From assembly GCA_015501055.1 (NCBI GenBank), contig JADNYV010000455.1, forward strand, positions 1 to 27,380: a DNA stretch of 27,380 nucleotides, written 5' to 3'. Positions 1 through 8,261 of the stretch are shown here, one piece after another (positions within the stretch are counted from its first letter, which is position 1; each line of letters opens with the position of its first letter). The notes beneath the pieces are model-generated. The model was not told the origin of the DNA. It did not search any database and saw only the letters and a list, made by a program, of their open reading frames with translations. Both the position numbers and the translations under genes were made by a program. Source of the DNA: Mucidula mucida (Eukaryota > Basidiomycota > Agaricomycetes > Agaricales > Physalacriaceae).

Positions 1-455
1 CAGGCATCTACATGTGCATGAGTTGGAAAGTCCTCTTCTCGACGCGCCGGTCATGAAAGTCAGCAGCAAGAAGTTATCGATTCTCGAAAAGGCAAGTCGA
101 GCCTTTGACGCGGTGAACAAAACAGCAGGCCAGGTAAAAGTATGGACGAGATAATACTTGCACTAGAAGGGCCGGTACAAACGATGACTGTGATTCCACA
201 GCAAAGTAGCATGATCAGCCAAGAAAGACACGGACCCATACGGACCTACAGGGCTACCACACTTTGCTTCTATATCATTGACGAGCCAGTGCACATAAGC
301 ACAGGTCCTCCTCGAGACATTGAAATTATGCCACCAAAGAACGATCTCTGAGGAACGAGCTTGGAGGAGTACTTCGATGCTGAGCTGCTGGTACACTGGG
401 AATATTGTAGCGGTGATATACAAGCTAACGAGCAGACAAGCTATCCTATTCCTAC
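1..455 (+). other. Unidentified coding relic in the tail of repeat copy 1
   Basis: This stretch is the outer tail of repeat copy 1, which points left. It is near-identical (reverse-complemented) to 7491-7993 and more loosely to 23076-23590 and 14715-15035. On the plus strand it holds a frame with peptides such as QSSMISQERHGPIRTYRA followed by CFYIIDEPVH, and further on GTSLEEYFDAELLVHW. The frame is interrupted by a TGA near 349. An earlier piece around 50-130 reads KVSSKKLSILEKASRAFDAV. These blocks look like exons of one gene, but I do not recognise the family. It is probably a decayed gene segment duplicated together with A-type repeats. Confidence 0.45.
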
Positions 456-658
456 GCGTGATCGCTATGGATCGCGACAGATGAAAAAAACATCAGGCTA
501 AGTTTGTGGAGCCATCAAGAAGAGGCGGACAGAGAACTGCAATTCTGAAATGCAGAGCCCAATGATAATAAAAGATCATATGGTGTGTTCAATTTAGCTG
601 ATTAATGTACATAGATAGCACACTGCAAGTCCGTATAGATGTGCTCTTGTGGATGTAG

Positions 659-708
659 CTCGGAAGCAATGTGCGCCTGCACTGTTGTAAGCGCACGATG
701 CTCCCGAG
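659..708 (-). other. Conserved 3' stem-loop, copy 1
   Basis: In the element's direction an 18-nt arm beginning CTCGGGAGCAT pairs with an arm ending GCTTCCGAG around a 14-nt loop. The stem contains one G-U pair and a short mismatch in the middle. The same stem occurs in all six copies at the same place, downstream of the ORF. Here pair 4 is G-C, where copy 5 has A-T, so pairing is kept despite base change. Confidence 0.6.
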
Positions 709-915
709 CGTGCCTTATGGCGGGCAATGATGATCCCCAACTCGCGTCAGACGATTCCCATCCTGTCGCGGTAGTGTGTTTCCGGGCGCATAAGACTACT
801 ATCCGCCCAAAGACCCAACACCGCGCTTGGAGGAAGCAACTTGAACTCCGCCCACAACAAGCCTTCGCCTCTCCACCTAGCCGCCCACCGACCAGCCGCG
901 CTAAACGTAAACTCC

Positions 916-1407
916 TCACGCAGCGAGGGGTGGCGGATACCTGCCTTCGAGGAGCGCGAGGGCTTGTGACCAATTGCGCAAATCGTCCCGCGTGACACCG
1001 TTCTCACGACTGATGAAATGTTCTGTGTCGCTGCCCTCGAGGATCGCAAGGGACTCTGACCAATGGCGCGAGTCAGTCTTCTCGTCCCGCGTCACCTCAG
1101 TGATGGCGGGGAAGGCGTGATGCCCTCGCATGATTTGTTCCCAAATTTCTTCACAGTCCTGCTCATCGATGACAACAAACTGCGGCTGTCTGCCCTCGAG
1201 AATGTCGAGCGTAAGCTGACGGTGGTGAGAAACGTATTCTTCATGGCGCTGAGCTGTCTCCTCGGAGAGTGGGAGTTTCTCCAGAGAGTGGATGATGTGT
1301 GTTGCTCTGCGTCCGATCCACTTCATCTCAGCCTGGCGTCCATGACGCCCCTGGAGAGTGCGACGGCGCTTAAGTTCGGAGGTAGTGGTATTGGTAGCTG
1401 TGAACAT
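916..1407 (-). CDS. Repeat-encoded orphan protein, subfamily A (163 aa)
   Basis: An intact intronless ORF. I start it at the ATG about 53 nt downstream of the TATA box, which every copy keeps, because the longer open frame upstream has only non-ATG starts. The protein opens with a Ser/Thr/Asn-rich segment (MFTATNTTT), then the family block LKRRRTLQGRHGRQAE, a predicted helical stretch (HIIHSLEKLPL), then ILEG-containing repeats: LTLDILEGRQP, SESLAILEGS and SQALALLEGR. The A-type middle is FVVIDEQDCEEIWEQI. I see no signal peptide or membrane segment. The family is unrecognised. The basic N-terminus could bind nucleic acid, but that is only inference. Confidence 0.6.
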   Translation of the reverse strand: MFTATNTTTSELKRRRTLQGRHGRQAEMKWIGRRATHIIHSLEKLPLSEETAQRHEEYVSHHRQLTLDILEGRQPQFVVIDEQDCEEIWEQIMRGHHAFPAITEVTRDEKTDSRHWSESLAILEGSDTEHFISRENGVTRDDLRNWSQALALLEGRYPPPLAA

Positions 1408-1459
1408 AGTGATGTGCTGATGATAGTATTTGATAGAGAAGCAAAAGTGAGGGAAGCAG

Positions 1460-1546
1460 AATATATACGCCACGAAATGGAGCTATATTCTCAGAACGAT
1501 CAACGATCGGTCAAGTTCATGTCTCGGACCCAGGTCTCTCCGAGAC
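1460..1546 (-). promoter_or_regulatory. Triple-dyad promoter block, copy 1
   Basis: In the element's direction: an inverted repeat GTCTCGGA...TCCGAGAC (1521-1546), then CGATC-GTT-GATCG (1497-1509), then TTCTGAGAA (1488-1496), then TATATATT (1460-1467). The ATG at 1407 follows 53 nt after the TATA box. The order and spacing are the same in all copies. Confidence 0.6.
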
Positions 1547-1890
1547 GAGCAGCACAGCAATAAACGAGACACCTCCACCACCGCTGTCAAACCCGATAAG
1601 TGAACCATCGCAGCGTAAAGGCATGATGACATGCCTTTGCATATGTATCCTCTTTGGAGACTTCTGTCTTTCATCGGCGTCCGGCTGGCGCTTTGAAGCT
1701 GCGGCACCATGAGGTCCGGAATGCTTCTTCTGGGTAGAGCGCTCGCTCCAGCTCCCCGCGAGAAGACTGACGGCAATGAAAAGCGTCTGGTCCGTCAACG
1801 TAAAAAAGGCGGAAATGGGAATCTTTAAGGACGCCGCTTCCATGTACAACTCGTCCTGCTCGCATATCTTCAGGCTATAACAAGGGAAAG

Positions 1891-2200
1891 AGTGACACAG
1901 CCAGCCTCTAAAAGAAGAAAGTCAATACTTATAGAGCTTAACATCGAAACAGGAAACCTACTTTTAACCAAACATTAGAATTCGGAAGTTCAACAATGAG
2001 TGAGGTATTGGTCGAGGACCCAACTCTCATCGAGACGATTAGTTACCTCCACCAGCACTGCAATCGATCATGGAGCCATCGCAAAATCGAAAAAATTATA
2101 ACATGCCTTCTGGTATATATCCTCTCTGAAAGTTTCTCTTGTTTATCCAGAGAGGATGAGATGATGAGCATGGACAGAGTGCCACATATGATATCGCTCG
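1891..2200 (-). repeat. 5' flank block shared with the right-edge copy
   Basis: Read on the minus strand, this region matches 26990-27330 on the plus strand. Shared landmarks are a GATATCATATGTGGCACTC stretch, a variable middle, and an end with TTGTTTCGATG and TATTGACTTTCTTCTTTT. No convincing gene is seen in it. It shows that the segment duplicated with the repeat extends beyond the repeat itself. Confidence 0.5.
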
Positions 2201-3027
2201 CCCCCCTTCCCAGTACCACAACACTGACGATAATGGAACGCGTATGGTTCGCCAAATAAAAAGACGTGCATCGGATAACGCGCCTTGCGTCCATGTACTA
2301 TGGCCGGCGTGGAGTCATACTACTCCAGCGACCGACCATCATCCACCTGACATCGTAGTAAGGCCATTATTGAAAGCAATTCATAAAGACCGCGAGTCCT
2401 GTATCCTCGGTGGTACTCGCAGAGGATCAGGTAGCTTATTGGGCGGAGAGATCAGTCTAAATCTAAGAGATTAAACAAGATTTCCTCACCAAACGTGAAC
2501 CATAGGGCGGGACGTCGCTATACTTTGAAACCACAGGGATTCTCAAAAGACTCGTAACCATTATCTTGCCGTCTAGGCAAAGTCTTCAACTGGATACCTA
2601 GGGTCCATGACTGGTCTTGTCAAGGTCGACGTGGCACGTTTCGGTAAAGATGGAGAGGTGTCGAACGATTCATGAGGAAGATCGGCACTGGGGACCTCAT
2701 ATACAGTCACTTGAAGACTACATAGACCATGTCCAATGTCGTATTGATTGTGGCGTAGGCAAAAGTCCATGTCCATCGACTTTGTTGGCCGCCATTGTCT
2801 CGTCGAACATGTCGCAGTGATAGTGAGCTGACTTCAGTACCCGTATTGAAGGAAGACTCAAAGAAAATCAACGCCAGAACGGGTTTCCGCAAATCGATAT
2901 CAAACCAAAGTTGGGTAGATAAAATACACTTCGAGGTATCGGTGTATAGTACAACAAATACACTGTTAAAACAACTACTCGTTGAAGGTGAGCAAATCGG
3001 GAGGGCTGAAGATAAAAACGCTTACCT
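2201..3027. other. PDAP1 3' flank, no confident gene
   Basis: Downstream of the intact PDAP1 gene. Read on the minus strand, 3027 to about 2460 is similar to 24359-25080 and its first 170 bases also to 8849-9020, so this flank was duplicated together with PDAP1. A short open piece starting MFDETMAANKVD (near 2815, minus) recurs in altered form in the other two copies and could be a relic exon. Between 2201 and 2460 I see nothing I can name. Confidence 0.4.
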
Positions 3028-3908
3028 TTACCTCCGACCAGCCGCCGCCTTCTGCTTGGCCGCCAAATCTGCAGCTTTAGCTGGAGGACAATATCAGAAT
3101 TGGCATGAACACCAGGAAATAACTTACCTTCCGCCTCGGCCTTGCGTTTGGCTTGGGCAGCCTCACGCTCGGCTTTGATCTTTGCCAGACGCCCAAGATC
3201 GGCCTTGGCCTGGTCGGTCTTGCCGGCAACGTGCATCTAGGACAAGGTCAATAACCACAGAAATGTATAGTGCAAGTGATTCGTACCTTCCAATACCGGT
3301 CCTGGGCTTCCTTCTTCTCTTTGGCTTCCCTGATAACTTGTTAGAGTCATAACCAAGCGATCAAGAAATAGTTACACACCTCTCGCGCCTCGATAGCTCT
3401 CTCGGTGCACCCAAGTCGGAAATGTTCAGTTTCTTCTGGACGTGATTCGGGTTTATGAGATCCTCGTCCTCTTCCTCCTCGTCGAGAGCTTTGGCCTTTT
3501 CGGCGGCCTGTTTCTTCTTGAGTTCCCGTCGCTCAACTCTTGTGAGCTCTGGCTTGTCTCCATCTTTACCATCGCCCTCTTCTTCTTCGGATTCCTCCTC
3601 TTCCTCCTCTTCTTCTTCCTCGTCATCGTCGTCAGAGTTCTCCTCGTTTTCCGCACTGCGACCAGATCAGACATGAATGCTATACGACAATGCGAAGACG
3701 CACCGTCTCCGTGCAGCAGATACAGCAGTGCCGTTCTCGTCCAAAACCATGTCTTTGCTGTGGATATGATGAGCCACAATTGAGCACCACAGCACACGAA
3801 TCGCACCTGAAGTTGCGCCCGCCGCCTCGTTTCTGCTTATATTTGCCTGCTCGTCGTCAGCAACGAAGCAGACAGAGATAGAGAGATCTGACCTGTTCCG
3901 CGGACCAT
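3028..3908 (-). CDS. PDAP1: PP28/PDAP1-type phosphoprotein, intact, 7 exons, 196 aa
   Basis: Homologue of the 28-kDa heat- and acid-stable phosphoprotein (PDGFA-associated protein 1), a small charged protein of unclear molecular function that is a casein kinase substrate in animals. Exons on the minus strand: 3908-3893, 3846-3807, 3757-3704, 3655-3380, 3329-3287, 3236-3128 and 3080-3028. All introns are GT...AG, 46-50 nt, and phases agree. The protein begins MVRGTGKYKQKRGGGRNFS, has a long acidic tract (about residues 39-62), then the PP28 core with LINPNHVQKKLNISDLGAPR and MHVAGKTDQAKADLGRLAKI, and ends in an Ala/Lys-rich tail. It is the only undamaged of three copies. It shares a 119-bp divergent promoter with the next gene. 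Confidence 0.9.
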
Positions 3909-4027
3909 GTTTGATGTTGTTGAAGGAGAATAAGATGGGAGAGATGAAGATAGATTGCACGGCGGCCCTGGGCGGCCGTCCAATCAGGCCGGCCAGTTTG
4001 TGCTGTGCAACCAAATGGAGGAATACT
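3909..4027. promoter_or_regulatory. Divergent promoter between PDAP1 and a small gene
   Basis: Only 119 bp separate the start codons of PDAP1 (3908, minus) and the 105-aa gene (4028, plus). The stretch contains a CCAAT box (CCAATCAGG near 3980) and GC-rich sequence (GGCGGCC). In the duplicated PDAP1 copies similarity stops in this interval near CACAAACTGG, so the duplicates carry only part of it. Confidence 0.4.
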
Positions 4028-4439
4028 ATGGCCAGTCACGTTCTGCATTTTGACGCGAACCTCAAAGCGTGACTTGTCGACCATCAGCATCAGCCTGGGG
4101 GCTCGTCGACTAGTATTAATGATCATCTATTCATCTCGACCTCTTCTCGCTCTTCTCAACAGATCAATTTATAGTGGATATATGCGCCATGAAACTGCTT
4201 CATTGACGAAGTCAAGCGATGTAGTAGAGCCGACGCACCGTGCGGCTTATGCATTTGCGTTCCATATGAACAGGCTCATAGAGTGGAGGCAGAACCCAAC
4301 CATTCTAAATCACTGGCAATCAATGATTTGGTTGGATTACATTGAGGCCGCATTGACGCGATTGGGATCGGATGACTGTGCTGCTGGTTTAACAGAACTC
4401 GCTGTACATGAGCAGGCTATATCGAAGGCGATAGAATAA
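4028..4439 (+). CDS. Small unknown protein, 2 exons, 105 aa
   Basis: Exon 1 is 4028-4068 (MASHVLHFDANLKA) and exon 2 is 4163-4439. The 94-nt intron has a strong polypyrimidine tract before CAG, and the phase is kept. The product is a soluble, probably helical protein with segments such as AAYAFAFHMNRLIEW and SMIWLDYIEAALTRLG, with no signal peptide or membrane helix. I do not recognise the family. Divergent from PDAP1 and upstream of NDUFA6. An unspliced open frame from 4005 also covers exon 2, but the spliced model gives a better N-terminus. The model is inferred from splice signals only. Confidence 0.5.
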
Positions 4440-4479
4440 GCTCGATATTTTACAGACGCTTTCTGGGAGCACTGGCGGC

Positions 4480-4508
4480 TTAGGGTTAGGGTTTCATTTC
4501 TGTCCAAT
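4480..4508 (+). promoter_or_regulatory. Telo-box and CCAAT box upstream of NDUFA6
   Basis: TTAGGGTTAGGGTTT (4480-4494) contains two telomere-type repeats and resembles telo-box elements found in promoters of ribosomal and other housekeeping genes. A CCAAT box follows at 4504-4508. They lie 67 and 53 nt before the NDUFA6 start codon, a sensible promoter position. Confidence 0.45.
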
Positions 4509-4560
4509 CACAGCGGCGGACTTTGATTCCTCCTCCCCGCCGTCATCGCCGACAACGACA

Positions 4561-5068
4561 ATGGCCGCAACCGCCTATACCATACCAGCGCGCCTCGCCC
4601 GCCCAGCGACGATATCTAAGAGCCCCGCTGAGCAGCGCCAGCGAGTCATCCAGCTCTACCGCGAGTGGTATCGTTCAGTGCGTTCCCCACCCAACAATGG
4701 TCTATTCGATTCTCAAAGGCCAATATAGGCTCCCTCTATCGTCGGCGTCTACGGCCTTAGCGTCTCACCCGCCTATGTGCGGCATGCCATCCGCCAGCAG
4801 TTCGAGCACAATCGGCACGTTACGGATACTCGCGCCATCGACGTGCTCCTCCTCAAAAGCCGACAGGAATATCAGGAGTGTCTCAACGTATGGAAACTGC
4901 CTGACCACGTCATGGACATGCTTTCGCGGCCTTACCAGACGCCCCGAAAGACCTTTTTGCAAAAGTTCTATCAAGGTAAGCCGCCCTTTGTTCGTGGAGT
5001 AAAGGTACTAATGATTCTTAGGAAGGGACGAAGAGGGCATTAGACCAGCGGCGTCGGGTGTTGTGTAA
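4561..5068 (+). CDS. NDUFA6: NADH dehydrogenase complex I LYR subunit NDUFA6/B14, 136 aa
   Basis: Accessory subunit of mitochondrial complex I (NB4M in Yarrowia), which binds the acyl carrier protein on the matrix side. Exons 4561-4677, 4729-4975 and 5022-5068, with introns of 51 and 46 nt and consistent phases. The protein starts MAATAYTIPARLARPATISK. The LYR motif is at residues 32-34 (IQLYREWYR), followed by the family's helical region (VRHAIRQQFEHNRHV, DVLLLKSRQEYQECLNVWK) and a C-terminus with LQKFYQGRDEEGIRP. Length and motif order fit fungal homologues. No sign of damage. The promoter carries a telo-box and a CCAAT box. Confidence 0.9.
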
Positions 5069-5287
5069 TACCATTACAATGAACCGATTTCAGAAACCAA
5101 GATTTCTTTGTATATGAGTGATAATGCTAATCTTTGTGCTTGCCAGCTCTTTGACGAGGCAGGACATTGTACGCGCACGTCCTTTCATATCCAAATCAAA
5201 CTCTAAGCCGCTCATCGTCTTGTATAAAGCTCTGCATCGAGCCTGCAAATTCTCATCTGCCAACACCGATTTCAACGCGACAGTATC

Positions 5288-5558
5288 TTCTTGTCGACAT
5301 TTCTCGCCACTCACATTTCACCCAGCATGGCTGACAAGGAGAACAACTATGTGCCGTCTACTCCGTCCAGGCGCGGCACCGTCGTATCCGCTAAAGCGCC
5401 GCCCTCCAATCCCGTCTACTCGTCTCCAAATCGCATCAAAGCGTTAGCGTTTTCTTGTCGATATTCGCGTTACTGACATTCCACACAGGATGTACAACAA
5501 GGAGAACCATGTGACGTCTACGCCGTCGAAACGCAGCGTCATTGCGCGCGCCAAGCAA
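5288..5558 (+). repeat. Tandem duplication of leader plus first coding exon
   Basis: 5288-5398 and 5452-5558 align with each other. Both begin TTCTTGTCGA, pass through a pyrimidine-rich stretch with CTCAC or CTGAC and a CCCAG or CACAG acceptor, then an ATG and a codon run for (D/N)KEN...STPS(R/K)R. The 5' leader of the second unit now forms most of the intron 5443-5488. Confidence 0.6.
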
Positions 5559-5987
5559 GGAACAAAAAAGTCCGAATTGTTTATGGTACCGTTGGCTTCC
5601 ACCAACGATGCTGACGCCGACACGACGCACCAGGCGTCCCCCCATGTTTCTCCCAAGAAAGCCGAGCAGGCCAGGGCGCCGGTTGATGAATCTACGTCGC
5701 CGGCGTCGTCTCAAGCTCCCTCCTCCCCCCTTCGCGATCCTACTCTTAACGACCGCGATTGGATTTGTGCTCTAAAAAAGGCTCAACCCTTTATCAGAGA
5801 ACGCGAAAACCACTATAGAGAGGTGTCGCCTGACCATGACACTGACGAGTACGATGATCCGTCGGGGTTGGTTGTAAGAACCGGGCAGGTAGGCTATCCG
5901 GATAGTCTGGAACACGTTGATGATGAGGATGAGGATGATGAGGAGGAGATGAGGACCCAGAGAGTCCAAGATCAAGCCAAGAGTTGA
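5327..5987 (+). CDS. Unknown protein with two KEN boxes and an acidic tail, 204 aa
   Basis: Exon 1 is 5327-5442 and exon 2 is 5489-5987. The 46-nt intron has a CTGAC branch-like site and a CACAG acceptor. The product is mostly disordered. It has KEN at residues 4-6 and again at 43-45, each followed at once by a full CDK consensus (T12-P-S-R and T50-P-S-K), plus SPKK at 93-96 and an Asp/Glu-rich C-terminus. KEN boxes are APC/C degrons, so a cell-cycle-regulated protein is plausible, but the family is not recognised. The N-terminal repetition reflects a tandem duplication at DNA level. ATG 5327 is the first in frame. Translation could also start at 5490. Confidence 0.6.
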
Positions 5988-6149
5988 AGAATGAAGAGTA
6001 TCTGTAGAGGTGGCGGGTGAGTTTGTGTTTGATGACCGCAATTGTACAGGTATGCTTAGTTGTCAAAGATTCAAGATGTATTACTTTAGTATTGTCCGCT
6101 TAGGAAAAAGAATGTTTTCTGTCCCAGTTGTGCGCGAGTGGTGAACGGG

Positions 6150-6265
6150 TTTACGAGGAGTCAGAATAGGCTTCGGTCTGAACCTCATGCAAGGACCGGT
6201 ACGTCAACAGCTCTGTTTGCGTCCCAAGCTCACATATTCCTCCATCCTTCATGCAGCTATGCAAC
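6150..6265 (-). pseudogene. Fragment of ABC transporter last exon
   Basis: The minus strand reads CMKDGGICELGTQTELL and later EVQTEAYSDS, matching the last exon of the intact ABC transporter at 11718-11832 (CMKDGEICELGTHTELL, KVQAEAYADA). No other ABC sequence is present. The fragment ends just before repeat copy 2 begins, so it looks like a piece carried or left at a rearrangement boundary. Confidence 0.6.
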
Positions 6266-6447
6266 TCTACGGGGAGCCGGGGTGAACGATACTGTACTTT
6301 GTCTACGCTTGAAGCATTCCGCATCTCACATTGCCACCTCTATAGAAGACACGGTCCAAAAGGTATGTCATATCAGTACTGGTGGAGGTGTCTCGTTAAT
6401 TGCTGTGCTCTTCTCGGAGAGACCTGGCTCCGAAACATGAACTTGAC

Positions 6448-6497
6448 CGATCGTTGATCGTTCTGAGAATATAGCTCCTTTTCGTGCCGTATATATT
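6448..6497 (+). promoter_or_regulatory. Promoter block, copy 2
   Basis: The CGATC-GTT-GATCG dyad (6448-6460), TTCTGAGAA (6461-6469) and TATATATT (6490-6497) are unchanged. The outer 9-bp dyad just upstream (6414-6436) has two mismatched positions, which fits a copy whose ORF is broken. Confidence 0.55.
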
Positions 6498-6555
6498 CCG
6501 CTTTCCTTACTTTTGCTTCTCTACCGAATACTTTCACCAGCATATCATTATCATC

Positions 6556-7040
6556 ATGCTCACAACTACCACCAACACTACTTCCGAGCTTCAGCGTCGT
6601 CGTACCCTCCAGGGGCGTCATGGACGCCAGGCTGAGCAGAAATGCATCGGACGGAGGGTAACACATATCATCCATTCTCTGGAGAAACTCCCGCTCTCCA
6701 AGGAGATCGCCCATCGCCACGAAGAATATGTTTGCCACCATCGTCAGTTTACACTCGACATTCTGGAGGGCAGACAGCCACAGTTTGTTGTCATCGATGA
6801 GCAGGACTGTGACTTTGGGAACAAATCATGCGAGGGCATCACGCCTTCCCCGCCATCACTGAGGTGACGCGGGACGAGCAGACCAACTCGCGCCATTGGT
6901 CAGAGTCATTTGCAATCCTCGAGGGCAGCGACTCGGAACATTTTATCGTTCGTGAGAACGGTGTCACGCGGGACGATTTTCGTAACTGGTCATTAGCCCT
7001 CGGAATCCTCGAGGGCAGGTCCCGGTCACCTCTCGCTTAG
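6556..7040 (+). pseudogene. Frameshifted repeat ORF, subfamily A
   Basis: Starts intact (MLTTTTNTTSEL, then LQRRRTLQGRHGRQAE) and stays in frame to VVIDEQDCD. There a net loss of four bases relative to copy 5 (near 6811) shifts the frame, giving a premature end at 6867. The original frame resumes from 6828 (MRGHHAFPAITEVTRDE) to the normal stop at 7040. Apart from the shift the sequence is close to copies 1 and 5, so the break is recent or an assembly error. Confidence 0.65.
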
Positions 7041-7221
7041 TGAGGAGACGTTGGCGGTTAGCCGTAGAGGCGAAGACTTGTTGTGGGCGGGGTTCAAGTT
7101 GCTTCCTCCAAGCGCGGTGTTGGGTCTTTGGGCGGATAACGGTCTTGTGCGCCCGGAAACATACTACCGCGACAGGATGGCAATCGTCCGATGCGAGTTG
7201 GGATCCCGCCATGAGGCCCCG

Positions 7222-7271
7222 CTTGGGAGCATCGTGCGCATACCACAGTGCAGGCGCACATAGCTTCCGAG
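7222..7271 (+). other. Conserved 3' stem-loop, copy 2
   Basis: Arms CTTGGGAGC...GTGCGC and GCGCAC...GCTTCCGAG pair with two G-U wobbles and a three-base internal mismatch. Position and size match the other copies. This is the weakest stem of the six and sits behind the broken ORF. Confidence 0.5.
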
Positions 7272-7490
7272 CTACATCCACAAGGGCACATCTAGTCCCT
7301 ACAGACTTGCAGTCTTCTATCCAAGTACATTAGTTATCCAAATTGAACACACAATGTGATCTTTAATTATGATTGGTCTCTATTTCAAACTTCAAGTTGT
7401 AGCTCTCTGTCCGCCTCGTCTTGATGGCACCATCAACTTAGCCTGGTGTCGCTTTCCTGTGTCGCAATCCATAGCGATCACGCGTAGGAA

Positions 7491-7993
7491 TAGGACTACT
7501 TGTCTCTCAACGCTGGTCTGCTGCGTAGCTTGTATATCACCGCTACAATGATCCCAGTGTACGAACAGCTCAGCATCGAAGTACTCCTCCAAGCTCGTTC
7601 CCCTGAGATTGTTCTTCGGTGCCATAATTTCAATGTCTCGAGGAGGACCTGCAGTACGTGCACTGGCTTGTCAATGATATAGAAGCAAAGCGTGGTAGCC
7701 CTGTAGGTCCGTATGGGTCCGTGTCTTTCTTGGCTGATCATGCTACTTTGCTGTGGAATCACAGTCATCGTTTGTACCGGCCCTTCTAGTGCAAGTATTA
7801 CCTCGTCCATACTTTTACCTGGCCTCTGCTGTTTTGTTCACCGCGTCAAAGGCTCGACTTGCCTTTTCGAGAATCGATAACTTCTTGCTGCTGACTTTCA
7901 TGACCGGCGCGTCGAGAAGAGGACTCTCCAACTCATGCACATGTAGATGCCTGGGAATGAATCCGCGTGTCGTATTCAAATCCGTAATCGCTG
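7491..7993 (-). other. Unidentified coding relic, best-preserved copy
   Basis: Same relic as 1-455, here on the minus strand behind repeat copy 2. From right to left: KVSSKKLSILEKASRAFDAV (near 7910-7850), a splice-like gap, QSSMISQERHGPIRTYRA (near 7750-7690), then GTSLEEYFDAELFVHW (near 7605-7560). Each piece is open, with splice-like junctions between them. I could not assign a family, and it may be one or two exons of a host gene captured by the duplication. Confidence 0.45.
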
Positions 7994-8261
7994 GTCTGCT
8001 CCTCGTTTTCTCCAAAACCCATTTCTTTGCTGTGAACACAATGAGCCACAATTTAACACCACAACACACAATTCACACCTAAAGTCGCGCCCACCGCCTC
8101 GGTTCTGCTTATATTTGCCTATTCGTCGTCAGCAACAGAGCCGACAAGAATAGATGGATCTGACCTGTTCCGCGGACCATGGTCGATATTGTAGAAGGAA
8201 AACAAGATGGGAGAGACGAAGATAGATTGCACGGCGGGCGGGCAGTTTGTGCGATTTCTAG
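7994..8261 (-). pseudogene. Inverted 5' exons of damaged PDAP1 copy 2
   Basis: The minus strand carries the PDAP1 start (ATG at 8178-8180), exon 1, exon 2 (KYKQNRGGGRDF) and part of exon 3, plus about 80 bp of 5' flank. Their orientation is opposite to the rest of this copy (8262-8848). Exon 3 is joined to the start of exon 4 by the same internal deletion as in copy 3. The inversion borders are near 7993/7994 and 8261/8262. Confidence 0.7.

Larger units (their letters stand above)
456..1890 (-). repeat. Repeat element copy 1 (subfamily A)
   Basis: This is the first of six full copies of one repeat, here on the minus strand. In its own direction it has a variable 5' part (about 1890-1560), a promoter block (1546-1460), an intronless ORF (1407-916), a 3' region with stem-loops (708-659) and a conserved AT-rich end near 600-530. 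The boundaries are approximate and come from where similarity to the other copies fades. I see no long terminal repeats, no terminal inverted repeats and no transposase or reverse transcriptase motifs. It may be a non-autonomous mobile element or a dispersed small-gene family. Confidence 0.7.
6270..7490 (+). repeat. Repeat element copy 2 (subfamily A)
   Basis: Second copy, plus strand, shortened at its 5' side: similarity to the longer copies starts only near GGGGAGCCGGGG. Promoter, ORF and 3' stem-loops are present, but the ORF has a frameshift. It is followed by the A-type tail that leads into the damaged PDAP1 copy. Confidence 0.65.

Noticed and set aside
602..973. Open frames on both strands through the 3' region of copy 1, and their equivalents in other copies
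   Set aside because: They are not kept between copies and follow the GC-rich stem-loop region. The RNA structure explains the conservation better.
1473..1473. Longer repeat protein starting MAYIFCFPHF upstream of the chosen ATG
   Set aside because: It would need a non-ATG start overlapping the TATA box. The conserved ATG downstream is the plausible start.
1063..1563. Long frame antisense to the repeat ORF (also at 10181-10585, 19519-19923, 21900-22466)
   Set aside because: It mirrors the true ORF. Third-position variation falls on the sense frame, and the antisense frame changes amino acids freely.
3453..3806. Ser-rich and Lys/Arg-rich frames across 3440-3810
   Set aside because: Shadows of the PDAP1 acidic exon in the wrong frames.
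5090..5314. 74-codon minus-strand frame between NDUFA6 and the KEN-box gene
   Set aside because: Overlaps the 3' end region of one gene and the leader of the next; no supporting homology or splice context.
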